Part shown: positions 1 through 10,111 of the stretch, piece by piece
Layout: every line of letters starts with the position of its first letter
How positions within the stretch are numbered: the stretch's first letter is position 1
Source: Oppiella nova
Taxonomy: Eukaryota; Arthropoda; Arachnida; Sarcoptiformes; Oppiidae
Direction of reading: 5' to 3'
DNA length: 24,385 nucleotides
Assembly (NCBI GenBank): GCA_905397405.1
Contig: CAJPVJ010000484.1
Coordinates: 1-24,385, forward strand
The notes under the pieces: generated by a model
Databases searched by the model: none
The model's input: the letters and a program-made list of their open reading frames with translations, nothing else
Told to the model about the DNA's origin: nothing
Translations under genes and position numbers: made by a program

Positions 1-91
1 GCCTCTGACTTTGGGATACATTTTTCGTGAGACTCTTCCGGAAATGCTATCAATTCAATCAATTCAGAGATTAACTCAAACATCAAATTAA
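1..91. other. possible coding exon cut by the left edge
   Basis: The first 91 bases are less AT-rich than what follows and are open on both strands. On the plus strand, the frame starting at base 2 reads 29 codons to a TAA at 89-91 and contains GYIFRETLPEML. On the minus strand, a frame beginning with an ATG near base 80 runs off the edge and contains ELIAFPEESHEKC. Only one can be real, if either. It could be the last exon of a plus-strand gene or an early exon of a minus-strand gene. I do not recognise either peptide. Confidence 0.22.
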
Positions 92-313
92 TTTCACGAG
101 TATTTTAATTAAACATTCGAAGGGAACCAAATCGAGTGGAAACAGATTGTCATACCATTTAAAAATAGATTTCCTAATAGTGTGGATAAGAGAAAATAAC
201 TGTAAGACTAACAGTAATCGGGATAGACTTGCTATATATGATTAATACAGAACAACCTAAAGAATTTTTTGTGTAAAACTATAAATTGGTATCAAGAATA
301 ATTTCTATGGTTG

Positions 314-440
314 AATCATGAGTTTAATAAAAATTATACTGGTAAACAAAAAAAGATCAATATTTATTATAAAATTAATTGAAATATACGGCACATTAGA
401 AGATCAGATTTGAAATCATTAAAAATAAATGACATAATGT
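314..440 (+). repeat. dispersed repeat, copy 1
   Basis: This stretch is nearly the same as 2711-2840, about 2.4 kb away, in the same orientation. The copies differ by a few substitutions and by the length of an internal poly-A run (copy 2 has three extra A). Similarity stops abruptly at both ends. There are no terminal inverted repeats or coding frames, so the family is unknown; it could be a fragment of an AT-rich non-autonomous element. Confidence 0.8.
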
Positions 441-2652
441 GTAATTATAAAAACAATTTTGTGAGAAATTACTGTAGATATACAAGTGCTTATACAGTAC
501 ATATAATTCAGTAAGTTATTTTGTATAAATTACATAACTTAATTTAAAAAATAACCTATATTTGCGCATTAATAACATAGTAATCAATAATAAATAAAAT
601 CATTGCCTTTTTAAAATATTTACTGTATTAATCATTTAATAAGAAATTAAATGAATAGAACTGGAATAAAAAAGTTTGTTTTATGATTTTATAAGGTTTA
701 TTTTAATGGCTTATAAACCGCACATTTCTATTAAATTCCAACACATTTTTGACATGAGATGTCAAATTAAATTATGAAATTGAAAATTAAAACTCTATTA
801 AGTTATGACATAAATTAATGCAATCAGAAATGTGTGCAAAAGTCAATATTTAGTCAAATATGAAAACTATAGAACAGGTTATGATAAGAAATACTAGTAT
901 TACATGACTTGTGAATAACTATTCATTTACAATGTTTATAAAGATTTGTTTAAGATTTTGTGAACTAAAACGAGTGAACTAAGAATTCTTGTAATAATAC
1001 TGTATTAAAGTATCCACAAATGTTAATTAAGATTAACATTTTAAATCACACAAATTATCACATCATTTCGTATTTTAAGTGATTTAAAGAGATTTTAAAA
1101 AACAATTATCTATTGAATGATTGCATAAATGATTAAAAAACATATTTAAGATGTAGTTATAAATCATGTGAGAATTGAGTCATTGAGATGTTATTTTGCA
1201 TATAATTAACATACAGTAAACGATATTCATTTAAATTAATTGCAGTACTAATTATAAAACACGAATAATAATGCCGTTAAATATTTGTGCAATGATTTCA
1301 ATATTTTCAAATCGTTTACTGTAAATCATGATTTCATTGAAAACTAGATTCTATATAATCGTATGGTTTGTAATGTGGTATATTTTCAAACATTTCATAC
1401 AACACCTAACTGTAAACGTCTTGATTCAAGAAAAAACACTTTCATTTGTGACCCATAAATGGATGCAAGTCGTGATTCACTCTATATTATAGCTAGCATT
1501 GCATCCAAACTCTATGCAATAGTGATAAAAACAATTTTTACATATTTATAGAGTAGTGCAACAGTCCTATTGTCAGAATATTAAAGCATACAATGAAATA
1601 GCACTCTATTATAGCCCATCCCTTAAGTTTATTTAACGGCTAATTAAAAATATATTTTGTTATGTTTTTCGGGGCTCATTCACAACACCACTTGTAAGTT
1701 ATAATTAGAGACAAACAAAACAGAGTAATATTAGTGGGAGTAATGAAACATCATTTTAACGATAGGCTCAACTCGAAATACTATTGATATTCAGGATATC
1801 CTCTGTTTGTAAATATTATATATTACTTACTCTATTCATTCAATTGATATTTGTGGTTTGAATTTTGTTTGTTTATAACCATAATCTAGAGGACCATTCT
1901 CTAATATATATTGTAGCCCACAATACAATTAATTGCACCACTTAACTAACAATAATATATCATATTTGGTCAATTGCTTGCATCTAAATGTCGTTTATAT
2001 ATCAAATATTTATCAACATTTTGATAAAAATTCCTCAATTCATGAACAAAGCTATTGTTGGCTTCAAATCAATTCAATTGTGGTGTCAATTGGATTGTCA
2101 TCTAATCTTACACTTCATATCATATAACAGCAACTGTCTGGCTATGAGCTCACATATTATGTCATTAATTGACTTTTAATGCATTCGTTGTTTACCACGA
2201 ATATTATTTATCAACAGTTATGCAATTAACTCAAGAATCCAATTCTTGTAAATAAAGCACACTAAATGTAGTTTAAGATTGTTATCAAAATAAAATGTAA
2301 TTTTTATCATTTAATTATCAAACTTATCAAAGCATTCAAAGTATATAATTAGCGCCAAAAACATACTAAACATAAATGTGATTGTTTTGAAGGACTCATA
2401 CATTGCATCGATTTATGCAAATAATAATACATTCAATAGAGTACTGCTATTCACCGCATACTTCAAGTCTCCTATTCTCACATTTATTCTCAATTTATGT
2501 CATTCTTTGACTAATAGTTTGTCTTTTTATACGAAAATCACACAAATTCTCAAATATATGGGACACCAGTGCTAACATACCAGTGCTGTGCCTGTCATAC
2601 ATCTCAGCATCACTTCTACAGTATATGCGGTGATGAGAGCGAGACAGGGATG

Positions 2653-2710
2653 GAGAGAGAGAGAGAGAGGGAGGGAGAGAGAGAGGGAGAGAGAGAGAGA
2701 GAGAGAGAGA
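2653..2710. repeat. GA microsatellite
   Basis: An almost pure GA tract of about 58 bases with three GGG interruptions, ending exactly where copy 2 of the dispersed repeat begins. Confidence 0.95.
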
Positions 2711-2840
2711 AATCATAAGTTTAATAAAAATTATACTGGTAAACAAAAAAAAAAGTTCAATATTTATTATAAAATTAATTGAAATATACGGCACATTAGA
2801 AGATCAGATTTGAAATCATTAAAAATAAATGACATAAAGT
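2711..2840 (+). repeat. dispersed repeat, copy 2
   Basis: Second copy of the 314-440 repeat. It directly abuts the GA tract on its left, and another GA tract lies 70 bases to its right (2910-2929). This suggests insertion into, or expansion beside, a GA-rich site. Confidence 0.8.
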
Positions 2841-2909
2841 ATAATACAATAAAGTTAATATAATATAATAATAGAGTAATTGTATTGTTTGTATAGATGC
2901 TCGACTGCT

Positions 2910-2929
2910 GAGAGAGAGAGAGAGAGAGA
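2910..2929. repeat. short GA microsatellite
   Basis: Pure GA run of 20 bases, on the other side of dispersed repeat copy 2 from the longer GA tract. Confidence 0.9.
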
Positions 2930-3593
2930 TTCTGGTGATTATGGAAATGGGTTTAAATGGAAAGCAAGACAATGTGATGACATCCCTGTCCACACCACAC
3001 AATATTAATAGTATGGGAAGTGATCGCAAGACTTACCCAAAGATTGCAATGAATTGGAAATAATTAATGAAAATAAAGTTAGGATTGAAATCCAATTCTT
3101 GCAAATCGTATGAATGAAAGATCGTATGGATTGTGAATACAAACACATTCTGGGATCACATTGAAGACAATAAATGGCGACAAATGAATGAGTGAAACAT
3201 GAGTTGAGCGACAATTCACCACAATTTGGGATCAATTAATGCTCGCCGTGAAGACGTAATGCGCGCTATATTTCAATCACCAATTCATAAGCAAAACCAT
3301 AATCTATTCAATACTGCTGTCAATACTGCGAATATTCACTGCAATCGCATAACACATACAACACATACACTGCCTCTCAGTCTCCTCCTATTCACTCATG
3401 TGTTGTGCAGTAGAGCTATACTCCCGATGTTTAACACAATTTCCAATATTGTAGGCAATATTCCCTCCGTTTAGACATTGATTCGCATTATTACTACTTT
3501 ATTGCCTAATATATTGCAACCGACGGGCATTTCCCACAAATATTAAGAATATTTGCATAAATTGTTGATTACTTTAAAATCTAAGTTTAAATA

Positions 3594-3698
3594 ATGAGTG
3601 AGTCTTGTGAAGAGGTGGTGATGAACAGCAGTGGTCAACAATGGATGTGTTGGATCCACTCAAGTCAAGGAATAGCATTCAATTTGTTTGCCGATTAG
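3594..3698 (+). other. 34-codon upstream open frame
   Basis: An ATG-initiated frame of 34 codons ending in TAG, beginning MSESCEEVVMNSS. It lies 260 bases upstream of the RIOK1 start and is not in frame-continuous relation with it. It may be an upstream ORF in a long RIOK1 leader or mere chance. The peptide has no recognised motif. Confidence 0.2.
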
Positions 3699-3787
3699 TG
3701 AATGCGAGAAAGCATTGAGTGAATTGGGAACAAATGAGTGACTCTTCAGCCATCTATTGGTGGATGTGTTGAGAATTAAAAGGATTT

Positions 3788-3793
3788 CACGTG
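3788..3793. promoter_or_regulatory. E-box CACGTG upstream of RIOK1
   Basis: A perfect CACGTG palindrome 165 bases upstream of the RIOK1 ATG. This is the Myc/Max class of E-box, known to be common in promoters of ribosome-production genes. Just downstream, at about 3835-3875, a short direct repeat (ACGTTTG then C or T, then CTCACG) occurs twice. The regulatory role is inferred from position only. Confidence 0.35.
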
Positions 3794-3958
3794 TGGTTGT
3801 TGTGGTGGTTGTGGTCGTGTATGAAATGCACACAACGTTTGCCTCACGAGTTGTTAAACGTTTGTCTCACGCCTCCAGACATTGACTGAAGCATTGATTG
3901 CCAACAAGTGATTACAACTTATAATTGAAGCCAACTATCAGTGGATTAGATGTAAGAC

Positions 3959-5559
3959 ATGTCACATGATATGGACGGACAGTTTGATGACGCGGTGGAC
4001 GACACCACGGATGGCGTGTTGGATCACATCTCTTATCTGAAGGTTAGTCGCAATGAAGAGACGGATTCAGAAGAGGAAGACTTGTCTGAAGAGGAGGAAT
4101 ACATGAGTGAAGGGATGGAGGGAATGGATAGGAAAGGCATGTATTGCGGCAATAGGTTTGAGACGAATACGAAACGTCTGGAGAAATACGAGAATCGCAT
4201 AAATTGTGACAAATATATGATTCCTGTGAAGACAATGAATATACTGAACGCAACGGACCGTCGATTGGATGACGAGAGGAAACGAATTAAAGACAAATCC
4301 GATCGTTCGACTCAAGAGCAGGTCTTGGATCCGAAGACGAGAATCATTTTGTTTAAACTGATAAACAGACACCTGATTGAAGAGATCAATGGTGTGATCA
4401 GTACCGGCAAAGAGGCGAATGTATATCACGCCACGAGTCGCGATGGGGTCGACAAAGCCGTGAAAATCTACAAGACTTCGATCCTGACGTTCAAAGACAG
4501 AGACAAATACGTGAGCGGAGAGTTCCGGTTCAGGTATGGCTACTGTCGACACAACCCCAGGAAAATGGTTAGGACTTGGGCTGAGAAGGAGATGCGCAAC
4601 CTCTCCAGGATCTACCAGTCGGGCATCGATTGTCCCAAACCTCACGTTCTCCGGAGTCATGTCCTGGTCATGGACTTCATCGGAACCAATGGACTGCCGG
4701 CCCCTCTCCTCAAAGACGTGGATTTAAGTGAATCAAAGGCCCGGCAGTTGTATTATGACTGCATTGTTATGATGAGGAAAATGTTCTTTGAGTGCCGTTT
4801 GGTTCACTCAGACTTAAGTGAATTCAATCTTCTCTACAATGACTCCAAACTCTATGTCATAGATGTCTCACAGTCTGTCGAATCAGACCATCCGATGGCC
4901 TTAGAGTTCTTGCGGAAGGACTGCACGAATGTCAACGAATTCTTCCGCAAAAAATCAGTTCCAACGATGACTACGAGAGAGTTGTTTGACTTTATTACTG
5001 ATCCTAATATTAATGACCAAAATATAGACGTCTATCTGGAAAGGGCTCAACACATCGCCGCCAACAGGACTGACCAGCACTTGGAAGACGAGCATAAAGT
5101 AGACGAAGAGGTCTTCAAAAAGGTTTATATTCCTCAACGTCTGCAAGAAGTGACTGATTTTGAGAACGACGTCCTTAAAGGCAACAAAAAAGAGGTTTTC
5201 TATAAAACTATCACATCGTTGAAGGCAGACCTGACGGGTCCCACACTTATCCCTTCAATACTTGATAACAATGAGTCTTCAAATGAAAGCGACAACTCAT
5301 CCGATGATAACAGTTCTGAATCGGACGCTGCAGACAAAAAAGGTTTTGTTAATTCCTCTCGACCTAAGAATGAGACCACAGATGAGAGAAAGGTTTGAGT
5401 CATTGCTTCAAATTAATGATTATATTTTTAAATGTTTTTCATTATTAGTTAAGAAAAACTGCTCTAAAAGAAGAGAAAAGAGAGAAACGAAAGAATAAAA
5501 TACCAAAACATGTGAAGAAAAGGAAAGAAAGATTGGGTAAAAATCCGCAAAAGAATTGA
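3959..5559 (+). CDS. RIOK1: RIO1 atypical serine kinase/ATPase, late 40S maturation
   Basis: RIO1 acts in the cytoplasm on pre-40S particles, where its ATPase cycle drives final 18S processing and release of assembly factors. Coding is join(3959..5392, 5449..5559), 514 residues. Exon 1 alone stays open six bases past the donor, to a TGA at 5396-5398. However, the 56-base GT-AG intron 5393-5448 restores the conserved basic tail (KRKNKIPKHVKKRKE), matching the family C-terminus. The start is preceded by an in-frame TAA at 3953. Visible parts: acidic N-terminus (about 36-47), P-loop STGKEANVY (148-156), ATP-binding Lys169, catalytic loop HSDLSEFN with Asp285 (283-290), and IDVSQSVE with Asp302, the aspartate phosphorylated in the RIO family. 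All key residues are present. An acidic, serine-rich stretch lies before the basic tail. The gene converges on GNL2, with only 88 bases between stop codons. Confidence 0.97.
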
Positions 5560-5574
5560 TTATTTTTGACAGTA

Positions 5575-5580
5575 AATAAA
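5575..5580 (+). terminator. AATAAA poly(A) signal, RIOK1
   Basis: AATAAA 16 bases after the RIOK1 stop codon, inside the 88-base gap shared with GNL2. Confidence 0.6.
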
Positions 5581-5619
5581 ATTATAAATATTTTATTGAA
5601 AATATTTTTTAGAAATTGA

Positions 5620-5625
5620 TTTATT
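5620..5625 (-). terminator. AATAAA poly(A) signal, GNL2
   Basis: TTTATT on the plus strand, read as AATAAA on the minus strand, 22 bases beyond the GNL2 stop codon. With the RIOK1 signal at 5575 the two 3' ends probably overlap or nearly touch. Confidence 0.6.
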
Positions 5626-5647
5626 CATTGATTTATGAAAATATTAT

Positions 5648-7645
5648 TCATTTCTTGATGTGCTTCTTGCTATGACCTCTGGAACTGTTCTGCAAATCAA
5701 TCTTTTTGTTACGATTCTTATTCTTAACGTTTGCCGTCTCGTAGTAATGAACGCCAACTTTCTTGGGTTTGGCGTCTCTTTCCACTCGTCGTCTCTCTCG
5801 TGAACTCATCTTTTTTACGTCACTATTAGTCTTATTGTCGGTTGTCTTTGCCTTTGATATCCTTTTAGCTTTCATTTTAGGTTTCAAATCCTTTTCTAAT
5901 GATTTCACTTCCGTCTTCTCAACACTGTCTTCAATGTCTTCATCTATTTCCTCATTCTGTTCATCCATTTCCTCGTCACTGTCTTCTTCCTCGTCGTCTT
6001 CATCGTCCGATTCGAATAATTTTGAGGATTCGTTGTCCAGAGTCTGAATGTCTTCGCCCGAGAAATCCAACTCAACCTCAACTTTGGAGAGGTTTTGCTT
6101 AACTTGAGGGCCGACCGGTTGTTCACCAGTCGTAGAAGTGCTCTCTTTTTGCACTTCCTTTTCATTGGCCTTTGATTCTGTAGACATTTCACTACTTTTG
6201 ACACTATTTGTGACATCTGTAGAGCCCTCAGGAACTGGAGGTTTTACAAAATAGGGCAGTTTTCCTCTTTGCCAGTCATTTAACACCATTTTAGCGATAG
6301 TGTTGGTGTCGGGTTCGCCCCCTTTCAACAGTTTGCCCATTCTTTCGGCCATTTTGACGAGAAAGTCGTCGCAATCGACCCACTCTTGGATTTTATAAGT
6401 TTTAGTCAAATATTCGGATTTAACTCTTTGGAGAACAGTTGGGATGTGGTCTTCAGGGTCTTTGACATTCTCCACGCGAACAATACCTTTGAGCACAATA
6501 TCCGTATCGGTATCACCGCTCGGGTAGACAACGCCCGGACAGTCAATCAAATAGATTCTGCGCATTAAAGTGATGTATTGCCACACTTTGGTCTCACCGG
6601 CAATGGGCGCCACTTTACAGACCTTCTTGGCCTTCAAGGCGTTAATGATCGACGATTTGCCAACATTTGGGTATCCGATGAAACCGACGCTAATCTGCTT
6701 CTTATCGGTGTGTAGTTTCGAGAACTGTCGCAACAGATTAATCATCGCTCCCTTTCCAAACGGATTAGTGATGGACGCCCTGAACGCCATCGTCGGGTAC
6801 TCTTTGGACAAAGTGGTGACCCATCGCTGAGTGACCCAAACGGGCACTAAATCACATTTGTTGAGCACAAGCACCAGGTGTTTGTGGGGCTTCTCTTTGC
6901 GCAGATACTGCTCGATATGTGGAGATCGGGTGCCGTTGGGGTCGCGCGCGTCCAACACCTGTACCACGACATCGCTCGAGTCGATCACTTTGTAGAGTTC
7001 GTTCCACAGCCTCTTCGACGTCCCCTTCTTCATGATTATATCCCGCACTTCAGCCCTGTCTGCGCACTCATCCGCCACGATATTCGTGTCTTTGGTCTCA
7101 TCGTAAGTATCGATCCGTTTGTCGACGGACTCGACAAATGTCGTCAAATCATCGAATTTAATGTTCGGTCGCTTTCTTTTGGCTTTTTTCCCGAAAGTCG
7201 AGTCAAAGCTCTGAGTGTCGAGGATATGGACTCTCGAGTACTTCGCCCTCTCGTTCAGGAGAGTGACCGGGAGTTTGGTTTGTCTCATAACCACTCTATA
7301 CGGGTCTCGTATAGCACTTCCCAACTCCTGCTGAAACTTCTGTAACGCGTTTTGAGTGACGGTTCGGGTGTTTGTAAACCACTTCTGATTGGGCGCTATC
7401 CTCGAGACGGAACCGCTGGCAAGAGTTGACTGAAAGGGCGCCGCCTTTACTATCTTCCCCTTTGAATCCCTGACGGGTTTCGAGTTCTTATACATCAGCA
7501 GTCTTTTGATGGTTGACTTATCCCTCAAATGGGTGTCCGAAGCACTTCTCACGCGGTCCGGATTCAGACTGTGGTTACCCTTTCGGAAACCCTCTCGAGG
7601 TCTGCCCTTCGCTGAAGAAGCACTTCCTTTGCGTGTTTTGGCCAT
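5648..7645 (-). CDS. GNL2: nucleolar GTP-binding protein 2 (NOG2/NGP-1), 60S assembly GTPase
   Basis: NOG2 is a nucleolar and nuclear GTPase placed on pre-60S particles, where it is needed for rRNA remodelling before export. The gene is a single 665-codon exon. The frame is open a little further upstream, but the first ATG is at 7645; the next upstream candidate codon (7669) is GTG. The protein begins [15 protein letters not shown]. It has the circularly permuted GTPase order of the YlqF/YawG class: DARDP (about 232-236), NKCD (262-265), then P-loop GYPNVGKSS (324-332), GET (350-352) and DCPG (368-371). The N-terminal NGP1NT region is well conserved ([20 protein letters not shown]). The C-terminus is a long acidic stretch followed by a Lys-rich tail, typical of the family. 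Human NOG2 is somewhat longer (about 731), the difference being mainly in the tail. Confidence 0.97.
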   Translation of the reverse strand: MAKTRKGSASSAKGRPREGFRKGNHSLNPDRVRSASDTHLRDKSTIKRLLMYKNSKPVRDSKGKIVKAAPFQSTLASGSVSRIAPNQKWFTNTRTVTQNALQKFQQELGSAIRDPYRVVMRQTKLPVTLLNERAKYSRVHILDTQSFDSTFGKKAKRKRPNIKFDDLTTFVESVDKRIDTYDETKDTNIVADECADRAEVRDIIMKKGTSKRLWNELYKVIDSSDVVVQVLDARDPNGTRSPHIEQYLRKEKPHKHLVLVLNKCDLVPVWVTQRWVTTLSKEYPTMAFRASITNPFGKGAMINLLRQFSKLHTDKKQISVGFIGYPNVGKSSIINALKAKKVCKVAPIAGETKVWQYITLMRRIYLIDCPGVVYPSGDTDTDIVLKGIVRVENVKDPEDHIPTVLQRVKSEYLTKTYKIQEWVDCDDFLVKMAERMGKLLKGGEPDTNTIAKMVLNDWQRGKLPYFVKPPVPEGSTDVTNSVKSSEMSTESKANEKEVQKESTSTTGEQPVGPQVKQNLSKVEVELDFSGEDIQTLDNESSKLFESDDEDDEEEDSDEEMDEQNEEIDEDIEDSVEKTEVKSLEKDLKPKMKAKRISKAKTTDNKTNSDVKKMSSRERRRVERDAKPKKVGVHYYETANVKNKNRNKKIDLQNSSRGHSKKHIKK

Positions 7646-7759
7646 AATTTGTGTCAAAGAGACTATCACTTCAAATGAATCACTGATTTGTATTGATTTC
7701 CAATCTATTCAGTCAATAGTCGTACGGATTTTGACCGAAAATCATGAATCACATGTGAA

Positions 7760-7886
7760 ACACAACACACAGTCATTCAGTCAAACATTTATTACGATTA
7801 CAATACACAGCAGTTAAGGGAACGGGGGCTCAGAGTCTGTAATATAGACTCAATGCTATAACATTGGGATAATGTATTGGGAAATG
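7760..7886 (+). repeat. 127-base perfect direct repeat, copy 1
   Basis: Identical base for base to 8004-8130 as read here. The flanks differ immediately on both sides, so the match length is exactly 127. Confidence 0.95.
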
Positions 7887-7887
7887 A

Positions 7888-8014
7888 CATTAGTTGTAAT
7901 ATAAAATATGTTCAATGTTACAATTTAACTTTAATTGTGTTTTCTATGACAATTTGCTTCAAAATAAAATATATTAATAAAACTTCAAACATATTTAAAT
8001 CCCACACAACACAC
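7888..8014 (+). repeat. 127-base perfect inverted repeat, left arm
   Basis: The reverse complement of this stretch equals 8181-8307 over all 127 bases. The next base outward is a mismatch. The arm overlaps the start of the second direct repeat copy by 11 bases (8004-8014). The two arms enclose a 166-base loop, so a transcript could fold into a long hairpin if the structure is real. Confidence 0.95.
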
Positions 8015-8130
8015 AGTCATTCAGTCAAACATTTATTACGATTACAATACACAGCAGTTAAGGGAACGGGGGCTCAGAGTCTGTAATATAGACTCAATGC
8101 TATAACATTGGGATAATGTATTGGGAAATG
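8004..8130 (+). repeat. 127-base perfect direct repeat, copy 2
   Basis: Second copy of 7760-7886, offset by 244 bases, without a difference. Confidence 0.95.
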
Positions 8131-8180
8131 TTTTTATTCAATAAATGTTATCGTACTTAACGTGTGCACCATTGAAACAC

Positions 8181-8307
8181 GTGTGTTGTGTGGGATTTAA
8201 ATATGTTTGAAGTTTTATTAATATATTTTATTTTGAAGCAAATTGTCATAGAAAACACAATTAAAGTTAAATTGTAACATTGAACATATTTTATATTACA
8301 ACTAATG
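8181..8307 (-). repeat. 127-base perfect inverted repeat, right arm
   Basis: Exact reverse complement of 7888-8014. A 13-base motif shared with two other spacers (8311-8323) begins four bases beyond it. Confidence 0.95.
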
Positions 8308-8310
8308 ACA

Positions 8311-8323
8311 GTGGACAGGGATG
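8311..8323 (+). repeat. 13-base motif GTGGACAGGGATG
   Basis: The same 13-mer also occurs at 13397-13409 (+) and 2981-2993 (-), and its last ten bases recur at 2643-2652 (+). All sites are in spacers. No function known. Confidence 0.7.
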
Positions 8324-8528
8324 CTTTATTTAACACTATACTCTTATTCGGTAGTAAATTAGTCTAATTATTTTGGCATTAAAATGATGGTTAGAAAAGT
8401 TATTATTTGAAGCAATCATATTCTACCGTATCTGATAAATAAATGCAAATACCAAGCTTATATGCAATTAGTGATAGCAAATTGCAATTTATGTACTAGT
8501 AAAACAAATGTCGGTTATATCATATAAC

Positions 8529-8931
8529 TTATATGAGAGGCAGTGGTTGACTGGAAGTGCTGTTAGACTTGTGGAGAGTCCAACAGCAAGTCTGTCCCAC
8601 ACCTGTCATAGCGATCACTACATATCCGATGGCTTCGAGTTTGTCTAAAACGACTCGCGGACTGTCTTCAGTTTTCCACTCATCACTTCATTTGAGTTAA
8701 CCATAGATTAGATGTGAATGACTACAACATTATAATGACTCACAATTTGTTTCCGATTGGAGTGGACTTCTCTGCATTCAAGTATTGCATGAGTTGTGGG
8801 TCACTTGTGGTGTCACCCACTATAGTGGGCCCACATTCCTATCATTATTACAATTAGACCGATGTTTCATGAATTATTAGATCTTTCATACAAACCAAAC
8901 GGATTTGTGTGGAAACCAACACATAAGGCAT
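8529..8931 (-). CDS. GCHFR: GTP cyclohydrolase I feedback regulatory protein (GFRP)
   Basis: GFRP binds GTP cyclohydrolase I and mediates its inhibition by tetrahydrobiopterin and activation by phenylalanine, setting the rate of BH4 synthesis in the cytosol. Coding is complement(join(8529..8685, 8744..8838, 8896..8931)), 95 residues; the human protein has 84. Exon 1 gives MPYVLVSTQIRL, exon 2 contains GPTIVGDTTSDPQLMQYL, and exon 3 contains PRVVLDKLEAIGY and MTGVGQTCCWTLHKS. These line up along the whole family sequence in order. Both introns are GT-AG and very short (57 and 58 bases), and the phases fit (0, then 2). The C-terminus carries about ten extra residues, rich in Ser and Pro, beyond the usual LHKE end. 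The gene is divergent from the RMDN gene. No single exon is long enough to stand out as an ORF, so it is easily missed. Confidence 0.93.
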
Positions 8932-10111
8932 TTCGTCAAATGGTTATCAATCCTTGTATTGTATATGAATTCTTAGTTTTTCGAGTTACTCTTAATAGAA
9001 TTATTGATAATGAAGTACAACTTAACTAAGATCTAACCTAGATGATAGGAATATCAAACTCTTATGAATTAAAGTAATCCTAACTAATTATTATATAACT
9101 TTTTATAAATTATAAGTTGTATGATTATAAGAAATATTTTGATAATAATAAAATTCAGTATTATAATTGATATGAAGTCTGTTGTTTGACATAAAATATG
9201 CCAGAACAATTGTTTTCCATAAAATGATTCATTAATTGAACTATTGGAGTGATAAATATAAGCAAAACATTTTTCAGAGTTATTTAATTAATTGAATTTC
9301 AGATATTCGTAATATCTATTATAATTACAGTGCTATAAGTTTTAAATTGAAGTGCAGTATATGTTACCCAGGTGAAATTATAAGGAAGTTTTACAGATAT
9401 AATTTAAATTGTTTTTAAATTTTATACATTGTATGTATTTGTCAGTTGGTTAGTGATTAATTAAAGATTACGGTTAAGCTATCCGTAAAATAGGATATAT
9501 AATACAAATATGATTGAAATGAAATTGGTATCATTTGATTAGTATATCAATTGAATGCTTTCATAACCCTTTTGACCCCACAATCTTACTTCAGTGCAGT
9601 ACACTATTGTGAGAATACATGTTAGAACATTACGAATAGAGTTGCTTGATCATTCATTGATACACATTGGATGAGATTTATGCGATATGTTTGCACTGGA
9701 GTTGTATTTGTGGTCGCAATGAATCAATTGAATGTCAATTGAAAGCACTGAAATGCTTGTGAATTGGGCTCATAATTGGCGCGCAAACAGACCTCTTGGA
9801 TAAGAGCCCTCTCGAGGACTGCATTAGTGGTCGATATTATGATCACTAATATAAGGAAACACTGAATGGTTGAGTGTTGAGGCAATTGAACTCAACTTAC
9901 CATTCATTTGATTGAATAGACAATCAATTGATAAGAAGTGATTGTTTGTGAAGAAGACATATTTGATATGAATTTCATTGAAACCAATGATTGATTTGTT
10001 TTGTCATAAGAGTCAACACTTCTGAAGGGATTTTCCCCGAAGTTGTCGCTTGAGTGCGAGTTTGGACACAATTGCGTGGAATCCGTCATCAATGTTGGAT
10101 CAGTTGAAGAC
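8932..10111. other. divergent spacer between GCHFR and RMDN
   Basis: About 1.2 kb shared upstream region of two divergent genes. The left part is strongly AT-rich. The part nearest RMDN (from about 9760) is less so and probably holds its promoter or leader. A minus-strand donor-like sequence (GGTAAGT, plus-strand ACTTACC near 9896-9902) follows a short open frame, but I could not link it to GCHFR, whose own exon 1 ATG is at 8931. No gene seen. Confidence 0.5.

Larger units (their letters stand above)
92..3593. other. AT-rich spacer, no gene recognised
   Basis: About 3.5 kb with frequent stops in all frames. The open frames present are short, AT-driven and lack recognisable motifs or a splice logic. 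It holds a dispersed repeat pair, two GA microsatellites and a 13-base motif shared with two other spacers, each listed separately. A good minus-strand donor-like site (GGTAAGTC) lies near 3033 and could belong to an untranslated exon of a gene to the left, but nothing else supports that. Confidence 0.6.
7646..8528. other. spacer upstream of GNL2 containing the 127-base repeats
   Basis: Non-coding on both strands as far as I can see. It should contain the GNL2 promoter (just right of 7645) and the 3' region of GCHFR. A minus-strand AATAAA (plus TTTATT at 8325-8330) lies about 200 bases past the GCHFR stop and may serve it. A CACGTG E-box occurs at 8178-8183, overlapping the edge of the right inverted arm. 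Most of the middle is the repeat block listed next. Confidence 0.6.

Noticed and set aside
2588-2794. ORFs over the GA microsatellite encoding Arg-Glu or Ser-Leu repeats
   Set aside because: Low-complexity translation of a simple repeat.
5262-5498. Plus-strand ORF covering the RIOK1 end and intron in another frame
   Set aside because: Shadow frame; the spliced RIOK1 reading explains the sequence and matches the conserved tail.
7506-7817. Plus-strand ORF over the 5' part of GNL2
   Set aside because: Antisense shadow of the GNL2 coding region and its upstream repeat; no family match.
9780-9850. Inspected for a tRNA because of paired-looking short GC-rich segments
   Set aside because: No T-loop GTTCRANNC block or acceptor stem could be formed; no tRNA found anywhere in the window by eye.
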